Part shown: positions 56,600-64,000 of the stretch, piece after piece
Layout: every line of letters starts with the position of its first letter
Position numbering within the stretch: the first letter of the stretch is position 1
Made by a program: the position numbers and the translations under genes
Assembly (NCBI RefSeq): GCF_029894125.1
Contig: NZ_JARXYZ010000021.1
Coordinates: 62,001 to 126,000 of the forward strand
Origin: Kitasatospora sp. MAA19
GTDB lineage: Bacteria > Actinomycetota > Actinomycetes > Streptomycetales > Streptomycetaceae
Direction: 5' to 3'
DNA length: 64,000 bases
Notes under the pieces: model-generated
What the model was told of the DNA's origin: nothing
Seen by the model: only the letters and a program-made list of their open reading frames with translations
The model's database searches: none

Positions 56600-57892
56600 T
56601 CAGCCCGCGACGGCCAGCAGCGGGACGTCCCCACCCGGCGCGAGCCGGAGTCCCCGCTCCTCCCGGACGAGGCGCCGGCACAGGTTGAGCACCGTGAAGC
56701 GCACGCCGTCGCGGGCGGGCACGCTGCGGATCAGCCCGCGCGACAGCAGTTCGTGCACCGTCGCCAGGCAGGTCTGCAGCGCCCAGCCGCTGCGGACCGC
56801 CGCGTCCTCCCCCGACCAGTCCCCGGGCTCGTCGACGAGCACGTCGAGCAAAGCACGCTGATGCTCCGTCAGTCGCCGGATCGCCGGCTCCACCTCGTCC
56901 CGCACGTCACCGCGTGCGCCGAACACCACCGGCGGTGCCGCCAGCGTGAACGGGACGGCCGTCAGCCGGGCCACCAGCTGGGCGGTGGACTGCACCAGCG
57001 CCCACCCCGCCGCGCGCTCCAACGCGCCCGGCAGGCCGTCCAGATGGCGGCAGAGCTCCGCGACGGCGGGAGCCTCGGAGCGCTCCAGGGTGTAGCCGGG
57101 GCGCAGCCTGCACAGGTGTGAGAGCAGCAGCCGGACGGCGCCGACCTGCGCCAACGCCTCCGGTTCGGCGTCGAGTTCGGGGGCCGGGACGGGCAGCGGC
57201 GCGAGCGGGATGACCTGGCCCCCGGGCAGCGGCCGGGCCTCCCGGGCGGTGATCAGCACCCGCAGCCCGGGGCAGTGGCGGAACAGCCCGTCCAGCTGCC
57301 CGGCGTCCACCCCGCCGTCGGCGCCGTCCAGCACCAGCAGGGCGGTCCGGTCGCCGATCTCCCGGACGATGTCGTCCGGCAGGCCGCGCCAGGGGTGCGG
57401 ACCGCCGCCGCAGTCCACCCACTGCACCGACCAACGGGCGCTCAGGTGCAGTCGGCGGGCCACCTCCAGGGCGAGCCGGGTCTTGCCCACCCCGCCGAGC
57501 CCCACCAGCGAGACCAGCCGGTCCCCGTGCACGGCGAAGGCGTCGGCCAGCACCTCGGCCTCCATCTCCCGGCCGACGATCGCCCCACGCGCCACCGGCG
57601 GGGCGGCCGGCTCGGCCACCGGCTCGTCCGCGAGCGGGTGCCGGCGGGCGGCCTCCTCGAAGTCCGTCCGGCTGCGACCCTCCAGCCGCAGCGCGTCCGC
57701 CAGCAGCCGGACGGTCTCGTTGCGGGGCCGGCGCACCCGGCCGCTCTCCATGTCCCGGATCGCCCGCACGCTCAGGGTCGCGTGATCGGCCAGGCACTGC
57801 TGGGTCAGCCCGATCCGCTCACGCCGTAGCCGCAGCAGCTCGCCGAAGCCCGCCGCCGTCCTCACCGCCTGCATCGACTGCCCGCCGTCCAT
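56600..57892 (-). CDS. XRE-type HTH regulator with NB-ARC ATPase domain
   Basis: This 430-residue protein has an N-terminal XRE helix-turn-helix (LLRLRRERIGLTQQCLADHA to RDMESGRVRRPRNETVRLLA, about 14-70), a linker, and an NB-ARC/STAND ATPase with P-loop GLGGVGKT (about 131-138) and Walker B-like ALLVLDGADGG. A C-terminal winged-helix-like part follows. There are no TPR repeats, so it is shorter than AfsR/LuxR-STAND regulators. It lies just upstream of glmS in the same direction and is the best candidate for the pathway-specific regulator. ATG 57892 is chosen; ATG 57874 is possible. Confidence 0.85.
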   Translation of the reverse strand: MDGGQSMQAVRTAAGFGELLRLRRERIGLTQQCLADHATLSVRAIRDMESGRVRRPRNETVRLLADALRLEGRSRTDFEEAARRHPLADEPVAEPAAPPVARGAIVGREMEAEVLADAFAVHGDRLVSLVGLGGVGKTRLALEVARRLHLSARWSVQWVDCGGGPHPWRGLPDDIVREIGDRTALLVLDGADGGVDAGQLDGLFRHCPGLRVLITAREARPLPGGQVIPLAPLPVPAPELDAEPEALAQVGAVRLLLSHLCRLRPGYTLERSEAPAVAELCRHLDGLPGALERAAGWALVQSTAQLVARLTAVPFTLAAPPVVFGARGDVRDEVEPAIRRLTEHQRALLDVLVDEPGDWSGEDAAVRSGWALQTCLATVHELLSRGLIRSVPARDGVRFTVLNLCRRLVREERGLRLAPGGDVPLLAVAG

Positions 57893-58270
57893 ACCTCGTC
57901 TGCCCTTCGTGGTCCGGACTCCAACTGGGGTCGGGCCCGGCGGCGGCATCAGCATCGGGCACCCGCGCGGCCCGTGGTCCGGCCGTACGAGCCCCGGTGG
58001 TCAGGCTGTGGCCTCCGAACCGGTTCCCTCCGGTTCCCGATGCTCCAGGCTCGCCGTATATGCCCGATCAACGGACGATCACCGGCCCCACCCACGACCT
58101 TCACTCCGGCCTCACAGGCCGTCCGGCCCCGGTCGGAGCCTGGTTCCGACCTCGCCCGCCGAGTTCTGAAACAGGATCGGGATAGTTCCCGCACCAGCCG
58201 GTGAACGACCCGCACTTACGTTGTTCACACACCGGTGAACCGCACCGGCCGACGACAGCAGGAGAGCCTC
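57893..58270. other. 378-base divergent intergenic region
   Basis: The gap holds promoters for the XRE regulator (leftward) and the lipoprotein (rightward). Near the lipoprotein are GTGAAC (58201-58206), inverted GTTCAC (58223-58228) and again GTGAAC (58235-58240), a possible operator. Direct repeats of CCGGTTCCC lie near 58019-58037. No small gene or RNA is evident. Confidence 0.45.
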
Positions 58271-58900
58271 ATGCGCACGCGCCGCCTCGCCCTCACCGCC
58301 GCCGCCGTCGCGGCGCTCGCCGCCACCGCGACGGCCTGCGGGCCGGACAACAGCGACGCGGGCGCCACCGCCGCCAGCCCCGCGGCCACCGCCGCGGCGC
58401 CCACCGGGGCCGCACCCACCGGGGCCGCGCCGACGAAGGCCGCCACCACGCCCAAGTCCCCCGCCGCACCCTCCTCCCCCGCCGCCGACAAGAGCGGGTA
58501 CGGCCAGACCTGCGGCGCCAACGACCTGGTCCTCGGCGCGAAGGCCGAATCCCAGGCCGGCGGCTACATCCTGATCACGGCCAAGGCCAAGCCGGGCATC
58601 ACCTGCACACTCCCCGGAACCCACCCCACCATCGCGTTCGGCTCGGGCGGCATCGAGGCCGCCGGCGCCGAACACGCCACCGGCGATCCGATCACCCTGA
58701 GCGGCACCAAGACCGCGTACGCGGGCGTCATGTCCAAGACCACCAAGGACAACCAGGCGGTCGAGTTCACGGACGCCATCGTCGGCATCGGCAACGCCGA
58801 CCCGAACCCGGCCAGCGTCCCGGTCGGCAGGACCCCGGTCGACAAGCCGATCGTCACCAACTGGCACACGCTCCCGAAGGACGCGGTCCCGGGCATCTGA
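58271..58900 (+). CDS. DUF4232-like lipoprotein
   Basis: This 209-residue protein has a lipoprotein signal (basic MRTRR, hydrophobic Ala/Leu stretch, lipobox ATATAC with Cys at about 27). An Ala/Thr/Pro linker with PTGAAPTGAAPTKAA repeats precedes a C-terminal beta domain with a Cys pair (YGQTCGAND and GITCTLPGTHPTIAF), typical of DUF4232-like streptomycete lipoproteins. AGGAGAG precedes ATG 58271. It would be anchored to the outer face of the membrane. Function is unknown. It marks the probable right border of the NRPS cluster. Confidence 0.8.
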   Translation: MRTRRLALTAAAVAALAATATACGPDNSDAGATAASPAATAAAPTGAAPTGAAPTKAATTPKSPAAPSSPAADKSGYGQTCGANDLVLGAKAESQAGGYILITAKAKPGITCTLPGTHPTIAFGSGGIEAAGAEHATGDPITLSGTKTAYAGVMSKTTKDNQAVEFTDAIVGIGNADPNPASVPVGRTPVDKPIVTNWHTLPKDAVPGI

Positions 58901-59017
58901 CGAACGCTCACCACCCGTCGGGCACCTGCGGGAGCGGTCCCGGATCGCCGCACAGGCGGACGAACCACGCCAGGGCGAATCCCGAGGCCCCGGGCCCCAC
59001 CGTCCATGACCGCGCGT

Positions 59018-59049
59018 CCGCCGTCGGGCGGCGCGGCGCCCGACGGCGG
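59018..59049. terminator. Bidirectional terminator hairpin
   Basis: CCGCCGTCGGGC (59018-59029) pairs perfectly with GCCCGACGGCGG (59038-59049) across an eight-base loop, between the convergent lipoprotein and secreted-protein genes. Confidence 0.85.
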
Positions 59050-59065
59050 GGTTGTGGGCCGTGGG

Positions 59066-59507
59066 TCAGTGCACGGTCACGGTGAACACGGGAGAGGCGG
59101 TGTTTCCGCTGACGATGCGCAGCTCGTTCAGGCCCTTGAGGCCGAGCTTCACGCCGAGCGAGTAGGAGCCGTTGCGGGCGGTGGTCACGGAGGCCGGCAG
59201 GGTGACCCACGTGCCGTGCTGCTTCTGCTGCAGGGTCACCTTGTTGCCCGCCTTGAGGCCGGTGGTCGTGCCGGTGACCCGGAACAGCTGCCAGGCCTGG
59301 ACGGACGTGGCCGACGGCTTGGCGGTGATGCCGGCCTGCGCGGCGGCCTGCTGCGAGGTGGCGGAGGTGGGGACGGCGGCGGGGGGTGGCGGAGGTGGGG
59401 ATGGCGGCGGGGGTGGCGGCCATGGCGGTGCCCGCCAGCCCGAGGGAGAGCACGCTGAGGGTGGTCACGGCGGCCAGGCGCAGGGAGTTCCGCTTGGAGA
59501 CGATCAC
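59066..59507 (-). pseudogene. Small secreted protein interrupted by a one-base insertion in a C-run
   Basis: GTG 59507 opens a frame with a Sec signal (SLRLAAVTTLSVLSLGLAG, then AMAATPA). After ATPAAIPTSATP the frame shifts because one 27-base repeat unit has six C where its twin has five. With one C removed, the frame continues for about 146 residues in total with a beta-rich domain (TSVQAWQLFRVTG, NKVTLQQKQHGTWVTL, ELRIVSGNTASPVFTVT) to TGA at 59066. The domain resembles bacterial Ig-like/adhesin modules only loosely. It may be a true pseudogene, a phase-variable gene or a sequencing error. Confidence 0.7.
59360..59414. repeat. 27/28-bp tandem repeat containing the frameshift
   Basis: Two head-to-tail units (GGCGGAGGTGGGGACGGCGG plus G-run, and the same with T for C) differ in G-run length: six at 59381-59386 and five at 59409-59413. 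The six-base run creates the frameshift in the secreted-protein gene. Confidence 0.9.
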
Positions 59508-59854
59508 GGGTGCACCCCTTTCAAGGGGAGGTGGTTGCTCGGCCCGAAGGCACGGTCGGTGCGATCCGGGCTCGGTCATCCGTAGGGACGCCCCGCTCCA
59601 CGCATCGGGTTGTGCGCGGATAGTCACCGCCTTGTAACAGTCGGCGACGCCCCGGGGTCGGACCGGACCGGCCGCCCACCGGTCGACCGCGCCACGGCCC
59701 GGAAACGGCCCCACGTGCGCCGGTACCGCAACCGGGCCCGCAGGGTGCACCGGAGGTCACATTCCACCCGGTTCGGTCAATATTTACTTTTCCGGAATCC
59801 GTCTGCATAGTGGCGCCTCGAAATACCGGCGGGTTGAACCGAGAGGGCCTTTTC
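59508..59854. promoter_or_regulatory. Divergent region with a sigma70-like promoter for the helicase gene
   Basis: In the 347-base gap, TTTACT (59783-59788) and CATAGT (59806-59811) are separated by 17 bases on the plus strand, a reasonable housekeeping promoter in locally AT-rich sequence. Transcription would start near 59818, so translation would start at TTG 59855. The rest of the gap shows no gene. Confidence 0.6.
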
Positions 59855-61960
59855 TTGTCCCAGATCAACGATGGTGCCGCGCGCGAGGTGGAGCTTGAGC
59901 GGGTTCAGGTTTCCGTCATAGGCGAGCTGTTCGACGAGCGGCTGGCCGAGGCTCGGGAGCAGTTGGCGCACGTGCTCGCGTCGCCGTCCGACGGCGGGGG
60001 CGAGGTCTACGAGCGGGAGGTGGCGGCCGGTCGACTGGCGGGAGAGGTCCGTCGGCTGGAGGGGGCCGAGAACGGGTTCGTCTTCGGCCGGATCGACCTG
60101 GCCGACGGGACCGTCCTGCGGGTCGGGCGGCTGGGGCTGCACAGGGATGCGGACGAGCTGCCGGTGCTGGTGGATTGGCGCGCCGGGGCCGCACGGCCCT
60201 TCTACGAGGCGACGCCGGTCCATCCCATGGGGCTGCGCCGGCGCCGCCATCTGCGCCTGGCCGGCCGCACGGTGGTGGGGGTGAGCGATGAGCTGCTCGA
60301 CGGCTCCGCACCCACCGGTCAGGACGTGGTCGGCGACGGTCCGTTGACGGCGGCGCTCCAGGAGAGGCGTACGGGGCGGATGGGAACGGCGGTTGCCACG
60401 CTGCAGGCCGAGCAGGACGCGATCGTCCGGTCCTCGCACCGCGGGGTGACGGTGGTGCAGGGTGGTCCGGGCACCGGAAAGACGGTGGTGGCGCTGCACC
60501 GCGCCGCGTACGTGCTGTACGCGTTCCCGAAGGCGGCCGAGCGCGGCGTGCTCGTCCTGGGGCCGAACGCGCGGTTCCTCGACTACATCGGCCAGGTCCT
60601 GCCCTCGCTCGGGGAGAACGACGTCGTCCTGGCGACGTGCGAGGAACTGGCCGGTGTCGTCCCGGGCGCGGCGGAGCCCTTCGACGTGGCGCGTCTGAAG
60701 GGGAGTTCCGCACTGGCCGACGCGCTGGCCGCCGTGGTCCGCTCGCGGCAGGCCCCGGGCGGCGAGTTCGACATCCGGGTCGGGCAGGAGTGGATCCGTC
60801 TGCAGGACGGGGAGGTCGCACAGGCGCGGGAGTCGGCACGGACCAGTGGCCTCGCGCACAACCGGGCGCGTCGGCTGTTCAAGGAGCTGTTGGTCGACGC
60901 CCTCGTCCGGGAGCTCGCCCGCAGTGGCGCCGAGGCGCTCGAACGCATCGACGCCGAGGTGGCGCACCTGACCGGCCTCGACCTCGACCGGGTGGCGGCG
61001 GCGGACCTGCGCCGCCTCGGTGTCGACGACGCGCCCGCCACCGGTGCCGACGAGTTCGACGCCGACGCCGTGCGCGCCGACCTCCTGGACGACGCCTTGC
61101 TCGATCGGGCCGTCGAAGGCCTGTGGCCGCGGCTCACGCCCGGCGACGTGGTCAGTGCCCTGCTGACGGACGGCGACGCGCCGGACGCGTCCCTGCGGCA
61201 GTTCACCGACGACCAGCGGGCCCTGCTGCGGCGAACGCCCGGTGCGCCCTGGACGGACGCCGATGTGGCGCTTCTCGACGAGGCGGCGAGCCTGGTCGAC
61301 GGCCCGCCCCCGCACGTCTTCGGGCACGTCGTCGTCGACGAGGCACAGGAGCTCACCGCCATGCAGTGGCGGATGATCGCGCGCCGTTGCCCGGGCAGGT
61401 CGATGACGCTCGTCGGAGATTTCGCCCAGGCGGGCCCGGCGACGGTGGCCCGGGACTGGCAGGAGTCCCTCGGCCCGCACCTCGGGCGGCGCTTCGACCT
61501 GCGCACCCTGACCGTCAGCTACCGGACCACCCAGGAGATCCTCGCCGTCACCGGGGACCTGCTCGCCCGGATCTCCCCGGACCGGCCGCCGGTCCGGTCG
61601 ATCCGGCGCGGCGAGGTGCCTCGCACCCTTGCCGCCACCCCGGAATCGCTCGTCACCGCCCTCGTGCGGGAGTTGCGGGAGCAGGGCGCCGCGTACCCGG
61701 GCGAGTTGGTCGGGGTGATCTGTGCCGATGACCGGACGGAGCAGCTCGCGGCCGCGGGGATCGAGCGGCACGCCCGGCTGGTGCCGGCCTCCCAGGCGCG
61801 CGGCCTGGAGTTCGACGCCGCCGTGGTGGTCGACCCGGACGGGATCACCGCCGCCCGCCCCGGGGGCGAGCGCGACCTGTACGTCGCCCTCACCCGGGCC
61901 ACCAAGCGACTGTGCACGATCACCGTCCCGCCCGCCGTGACGATCACGGGTCGAGGCTGA
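59855..61960 (+). CDS. helD: HelD-like superfamily 1 helicase / RNA polymerase recycling factor
   Basis: This protein of about 701 residues has an N-terminal helical arm (REVELERVQVSVIGELFDE) and HelD-like N-terminal segments (FVFGRIDL, VLVDWRAGAARPFYEA). Its Walker A is GGPGTGKT (about 203-210) and Walker B VVVDEAQE (about 493-500). The C-terminal motifs are QARGLEFDAAVVVDP and YVALTRATKRL. HelD proteins dislodge stalled RNA polymerase from nucleic acid; some actinobacterial ones confer rifamycin tolerance. TTG 59855 is chosen because GAGAGGG precedes it and the apparent promoter overlaps the upstream GTG at 59810. It is probably a housekeeping or tolerance gene rather than part of the NRPS cluster. 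Confidence 0.88.
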   Translation: MSQINDGAAREVELERVQVSVIGELFDERLAEAREQLAHVLASPSDGGGEVYEREVAAGRLAGEVRRLEGAENGFVFGRIDLADGTVLRVGRLGLHRDADELPVLVDWRAGAARPFYEATPVHPMGLRRRRHLRLAGRTVVGVSDELLDGSAPTGQDVVGDGPLTAALQERRTGRMGTAVATLQAEQDAIVRSSHRGVTVVQGGPGTGKTVVALHRAAYVLYAFPKAAERGVLVLGPNARFLDYIGQVLPSLGENDVVLATCEELAGVVPGAAEPFDVARLKGSSALADALAAVVRSRQAPGGEFDIRVGQEWIRLQDGEVAQARESARTSGLAHNRARRLFKELLVDALVRELARSGAEALERIDAEVAHLTGLDLDRVAAADLRRLGVDDAPATGADEFDADAVRADLLDDALLDRAVEGLWPRLTPGDVVSALLTDGDAPDASLRQFTDDQRALLRRTPGAPWTDADVALLDEAASLVDGPPPHVFGHVVVDEAQELTAMQWRMIARRCPGRSMTLVGDFAQAGPATVARDWQESLGPHLGRRFDLRTLTVSYRTTQEILAVTGDLLARISPDRPPVRSIRRGEVPRTLAATPESLVTALVRELREQGAAYPGELVGVICADDRTEQLAAAGIERHARLVPASQARGLEFDAAVVVDPDGITAARPGGERDLYVALTRATKRLCTITVPPAVTITGRG

Positions 61961-62036
61961 CGCGGATGCCGTGAAGCTGCTTCCGGGGCGCGGATAATCC
62001 GGTGGTCCCGCCCCGGGGAGTGAGCAGAATGAGCAC

Positions 62037-62618
62037 ATGCAGATCGTGTCGTTCCCCGAGGAAGCCACTCCGTTCGAGCTGCGGGCGCAGGTGCGGGAGC
62101 TCCAGGAACAGGCGTGGCCGTCTCCACCCGGGTCGGTCGCCCCTCCCGACGCTCCGACCCACGACCCCGCCCTGCGGCCGCTGTCGATGCTGCTCGTGGC
62201 CGACGGGGCGGTGCTGGCCGCACTGGACATCCTGTCCAAGGAGCTCGTGCACGCGGGCGCTCGCTTCGCCGCCGGCGGGCTCAGCGCGGTGGTCACCCGG
62301 CGGGAGGCTCGTGGCCGCGGGCACGGCCGGCACCTGGTGGCGGCGGCCCGGGAGGAGATGATCGCGCGGCAGCTGGACGTGGGGCTGTTCACCTGTGACA
62401 GCCCGCTGCAGGCGTTCTACGGCAGTACGGGCTGGCGGGTCCTTTCCGGCACCGTGCTGATCGGCGGAACGCCGCAGGATCCGTTCCCCAGTGACCAGCC
62501 CGGCTTCGACAAGGTCACCATGGCCGACTTCTTCTCACCCGAGGGGCGGCGGGCCGAGGCGTCGTTCCGGGACAGCCGCATCGAGCTCTATCCCGGAGAG
62601 ATCGACAGGCTCTGGTGA
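62037..62618 (+). CDS. GNAT-family N-acetyltransferase
   Basis: This 193-residue protein has the GNAT acetyl-CoA site (AVVTRREARGRGHGRHLVAA, about 85-105, with R-G-x-G-x-G-R) and a later FYGSTGWRVL strand typical of motif B. Substrate is not evident; the layout is slightly reminiscent of AAC(2')-like enzymes. It follows helD by 76 bases on the same strand and converges on the deaminase gene with only 16 bases between stops. The ribosome site is weak, GGGGAG about 17 bases upstream. Confidence 0.85.
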   Translation: MQIVSFPEEATPFELRAQVRELQEQAWPSPPGSVAPPDAPTHDPALRPLSMLLVADGAVLAALDILSKELVHAGARFAAGGLSAVVTRREARGRGHGRHLVAAAREEMIARQLDVGLFTCDSPLQAFYGSTGWRVLSGTVLIGGTPQDPFPSDQPGFDKVTMADFFSPEGRRAEASFRDSRIELYPGEIDRLW

Positions 62619-62634
62619 CGTTCGCGACGCAGGG

Positions 62635-63072
62635 TCAGTTCGGCCGGCGGTAGGCGTCGATGGGGATGCGGGCCTCGTCGAAGAGGGCCGGGCCGTCCTG
62701 CGCCACCGTCGGCCAGTCGCCCGACTGCGGGTTGAGTTCGACGAGCTGCTCGGTGGAGAGCGCGTGGACGACCCGGCCGAGCCCGGAGCGGACGACGGCG
62801 CCGGCGCACATGGTGCACGGCTGGCAGCTGGTGTACATGGTGGTGCGGGCCGCCGTGTCCGGGTCGAGTTCGCGGGCCGCCCAGCGGGCCAGCTTCAGTT
62901 CCGGGTGGGCCGTGATGTCGTCGTCGCGCCGCACGGTGTTGTGCGCCTCGGCGAGGATCGTGCCGTCCGGGCCGGCCAGCAGGGAGCCGTACGGTGCGTC
63001 GCCCAGGGCGACGGCGGCGGCCGCGATGCCGATCGCGCGGCGCAGGAGCGTCTCGTCGGCGGAGGTGATCAC
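62635..63072 (-). CDS. Nucleoside/guanine-type deaminase
   Basis: This 145-residue zinc deaminase has the HxE motif (ITAHPELKLARW) and PCxxC motif (TSCQPCTMCAGAVVRSG). It belongs to the cytidine/deoxycytidylate deaminase superfamily, nearer to guanine and tRNA-adenosine deaminases than to Cdd. The start is GTG 63072, with GGAGG eight bases upstream, overlapping the LLM gene stop (GTGA). It probably works in purine or pyrimidine salvage; the exact base is not determinable. Confidence 0.88.
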   Translation of the reverse strand: MITSADETLLRRAIGIAAAAVALGDAPYGSLLAGPDGTILAEAHNTVRRDDDITAHPELKLARWAARELDPDTAARTTMYTSCQPCTMCAGAVVRSGLGRVVHALSTEQLVELNPQSGDWPTVAQDGPALFDEARIPIDAYRRPN

Positions 63073-63887
63073 GATGCGGTCCTCCAGTGGGTGGCCACCT
63101 CGGTGAGCGCCCGCCAGGCCGCGTGGGGCCGCCGGGCTTCCTCCGGATCGCCGTGGTAGGCGTCGAGTACGACGGTGTCGGCGCCGAGCAGGCGCAGCTG
63201 GTCGAGATCGTCGAGGATCTGCTCGATGGTGCCGACGCCGGCGATCCGGTCGGGGTCGTCGACCGGGGTTCCGGTCAGCCGCAGGGCGATGCGGGGCGCG
63301 AACGCCGGCAGCGAGTGGTCCGCCAGGATCGTGCGCATCCGGGCCAGGGAGAGCCGCAGCGGGTGCCAGGCGTCCCCGTACCTGGCGGCACGGCGAAGCG
63401 CCGCCGCACTGTGGCCGCCGACCCAGACGGGGATCGGGGCGGCTCCGTCCTCGGTCTCCGCGCGCCAGGCGTCCCGCAGGGCGGCCAGACATGCGTCGGT
63501 CAGCCGACCGCGCGCGGCGAACGGCACGCCGAGCGCGGCGAATTCCTGCCGCGCCCAGCCGACGCCGACCCCGAGCACGAGTCGGCCGCCGCTGAGCCGG
63601 TGGAGGTTGGTGGCCATCCGTGCCACCAGCAGGGGATGCCGGTACGGGAGGATCAGCACGGTCGTGCCCAGCCGCACCCCGGTGGTGACGCCGGCCAGCC
63701 AGGACAGCGTGGTGAACGGCTCGTAGAACGGTTCCGGGTACCGTTCGGCCACGTCCGGGGTGACGGCCACGTGATCCGACACCATGAGGAGGTCGTAGCC
63801 GAGCCCCTCCGTGATCCGTGCCCAGTCGCGCAGCACGCCCGGATCGGTGCCGGGTCCAAAGTTCGGTACGTTGACGCCAAGTTGCAT
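63069..63887 (-). CDS. LLM-class (luciferase-like) F420-dependent oxidoreductase
   Basis: This 272-residue TIM-barrel protein has the luciferase-like pattern: MQLGVNVPNFGPGTDP start, YDLLMVSDHVAV, VRLGTTVLILPYRHPLL, LSGGRLVLGVGVGW and PIPVWVGGHSAAALRRAAR. Actinobacterial members mostly use cofactor F420 or FMN. The substrate is unknown. Its stop overlaps the deaminase start, so the two are co-translated, an unusual partnership that hints at base or nucleoside catabolism. Confidence 0.88.
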   Translation of the reverse strand: MQLGVNVPNFGPGTDPGVLRDWARITEGLGYDLLMVSDHVAVTPDVAERYPEPFYEPFTTLSWLAGVTTGVRLGTTVLILPYRHPLLVARMATNLHRLSGGRLVLGVGVGWARQEFAALGVPFAARGRLTDACLAALRDAWRAETEDGAAPIPVWVGGHSAAALRRAARYGDAWHPLRLSLARMRTILADHSLPAFAPRIALRLTGTPVDDPDRIAGVGTIEQILDDLDQLRLLGADTVVLDAYHGDPEEARRPHAAWRALTEVATHWRTAS

Positions 63888-63980
63888 GATTCGAGGCTAT
63901 CCCGGCGATCACGGCGTCCGGAACCGAATCTTCCCGGTCATAGCAACGTTCTGCCGTGGTTCTGCCGGTAGAGTCGCGAT

Positions 63981-64000
63981 ATGGCCGTGAATCTTGACGA
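63981..64000 (+). CDS. Start of a further gene (MAVNLD...), cut by window edge
   Basis: ATG 63981 opens a plus-strand frame reading MAVNLD before the window ends. It diverges from the LLM gene across 93 bases that contain two copies of TTCTGCCG, 12 bases apart. Product unknown. Confidence 0.4.

Noticed and set aside
7236..58240. CCGGTGAACC-like decamer seen near 7240, 16926, 17070 and 58235
   Set aside because: Several occurrences at upstream regions looked regulatory, but the decamer fits the base composition and spacing to starts is inconsistent.
59810..59854. GTG at 59810 as helD start
   Set aside because: It overlaps the apparent -10 element and has no ribosome site, unlike TTG 59855.
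63949..63970. Two TTCTGCCG copies before the last partial gene, resembling the cluster repeats
   Set aside because: Only two copies, different spacing, and six kilobases outside the cluster; probably chance.

Overview
The window is about 64 kb of very GC-rich actinomycete DNA. Codon use, a SARP/AfsR-type regulator, a GH46 chitosanase, a HelD helicase, an F420-type LLM oxidoreductase and GTG/TTG starts all point to Streptomycetaceae (Streptomyces or Kitasatospora). No rRNA, tRNA, CRISPR array or intact IS element was seen.

Left region (1-14.6 kb): a type VII (ESX-like) secretion locus. Read leftward from a divergent promoter near 7.2 kb are eccD, eccB, three small WXG100-like proteins, a 724-residue WXG/AAWKG-like protein with a Gly-Pro-Asp-rich tail, a YbaB/EbfC-like protein and the start of another gene. 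Read rightward are eccC (three ATPase domains, TTG start), a 25-codon ORF that ends inside the next start codon, and a 987-residue protein of unknown function. eccE and mycP are not in the window.

Transition (14.6-22.1 kb): a secreted GH46 chitosanase with a strong bidirectional terminator, a hypothetical protein, an LAXTG sortase substrate, another hypothetical protein, a BTAD/NB-ARC/TPR regulator, and a small secreted peptide converging on it.

Centre (22.2-57.9 kb): a nonribosomal peptide gene cluster, all on the minus strand, in transcription order: XRE/NB-ARC regulator; glutamate mutase S and E; stand-alone AsnRS-like (AsnA-type) synthetase; FMN protein like the GltB synthase domain; NRPS A-T-C-A-T; NRPS C-A-T-C; NRPS A-T; type II thioesterase; cytochrome P450; MbtH; SyrP-like Fe(II)/2-oxoglutarate hydroxylase; NRPS (C-A-T)x4-TE; MFS exporter; DDAH-like hydrolase. 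Most junctions are ATGA/GTGA overlaps. There are eight adenylation domains in assembly order, with a carrier-only start (no starter C) and one terminal TE, so the simplest product is an octapeptide. By-eye specificity codes suggest: unknown, unknown, Thr-like, Gln, branched aliphatic, basic, basic, basic. The precursor genes suggest a 3-methylaspartate-derived unit. I did not recognise a known cluster with this combination.

Right region (58.3-64 kb): a lipoprotein, a secreted small protein broken by one extra base in a C-run within a tandem repeat, a HelD-like helicase with a readable promoter, a GNAT acetyltransferase, a cytidine/guanine-type deaminase overlapping an LLM oxidoreductase, and the first codons of one more gene.
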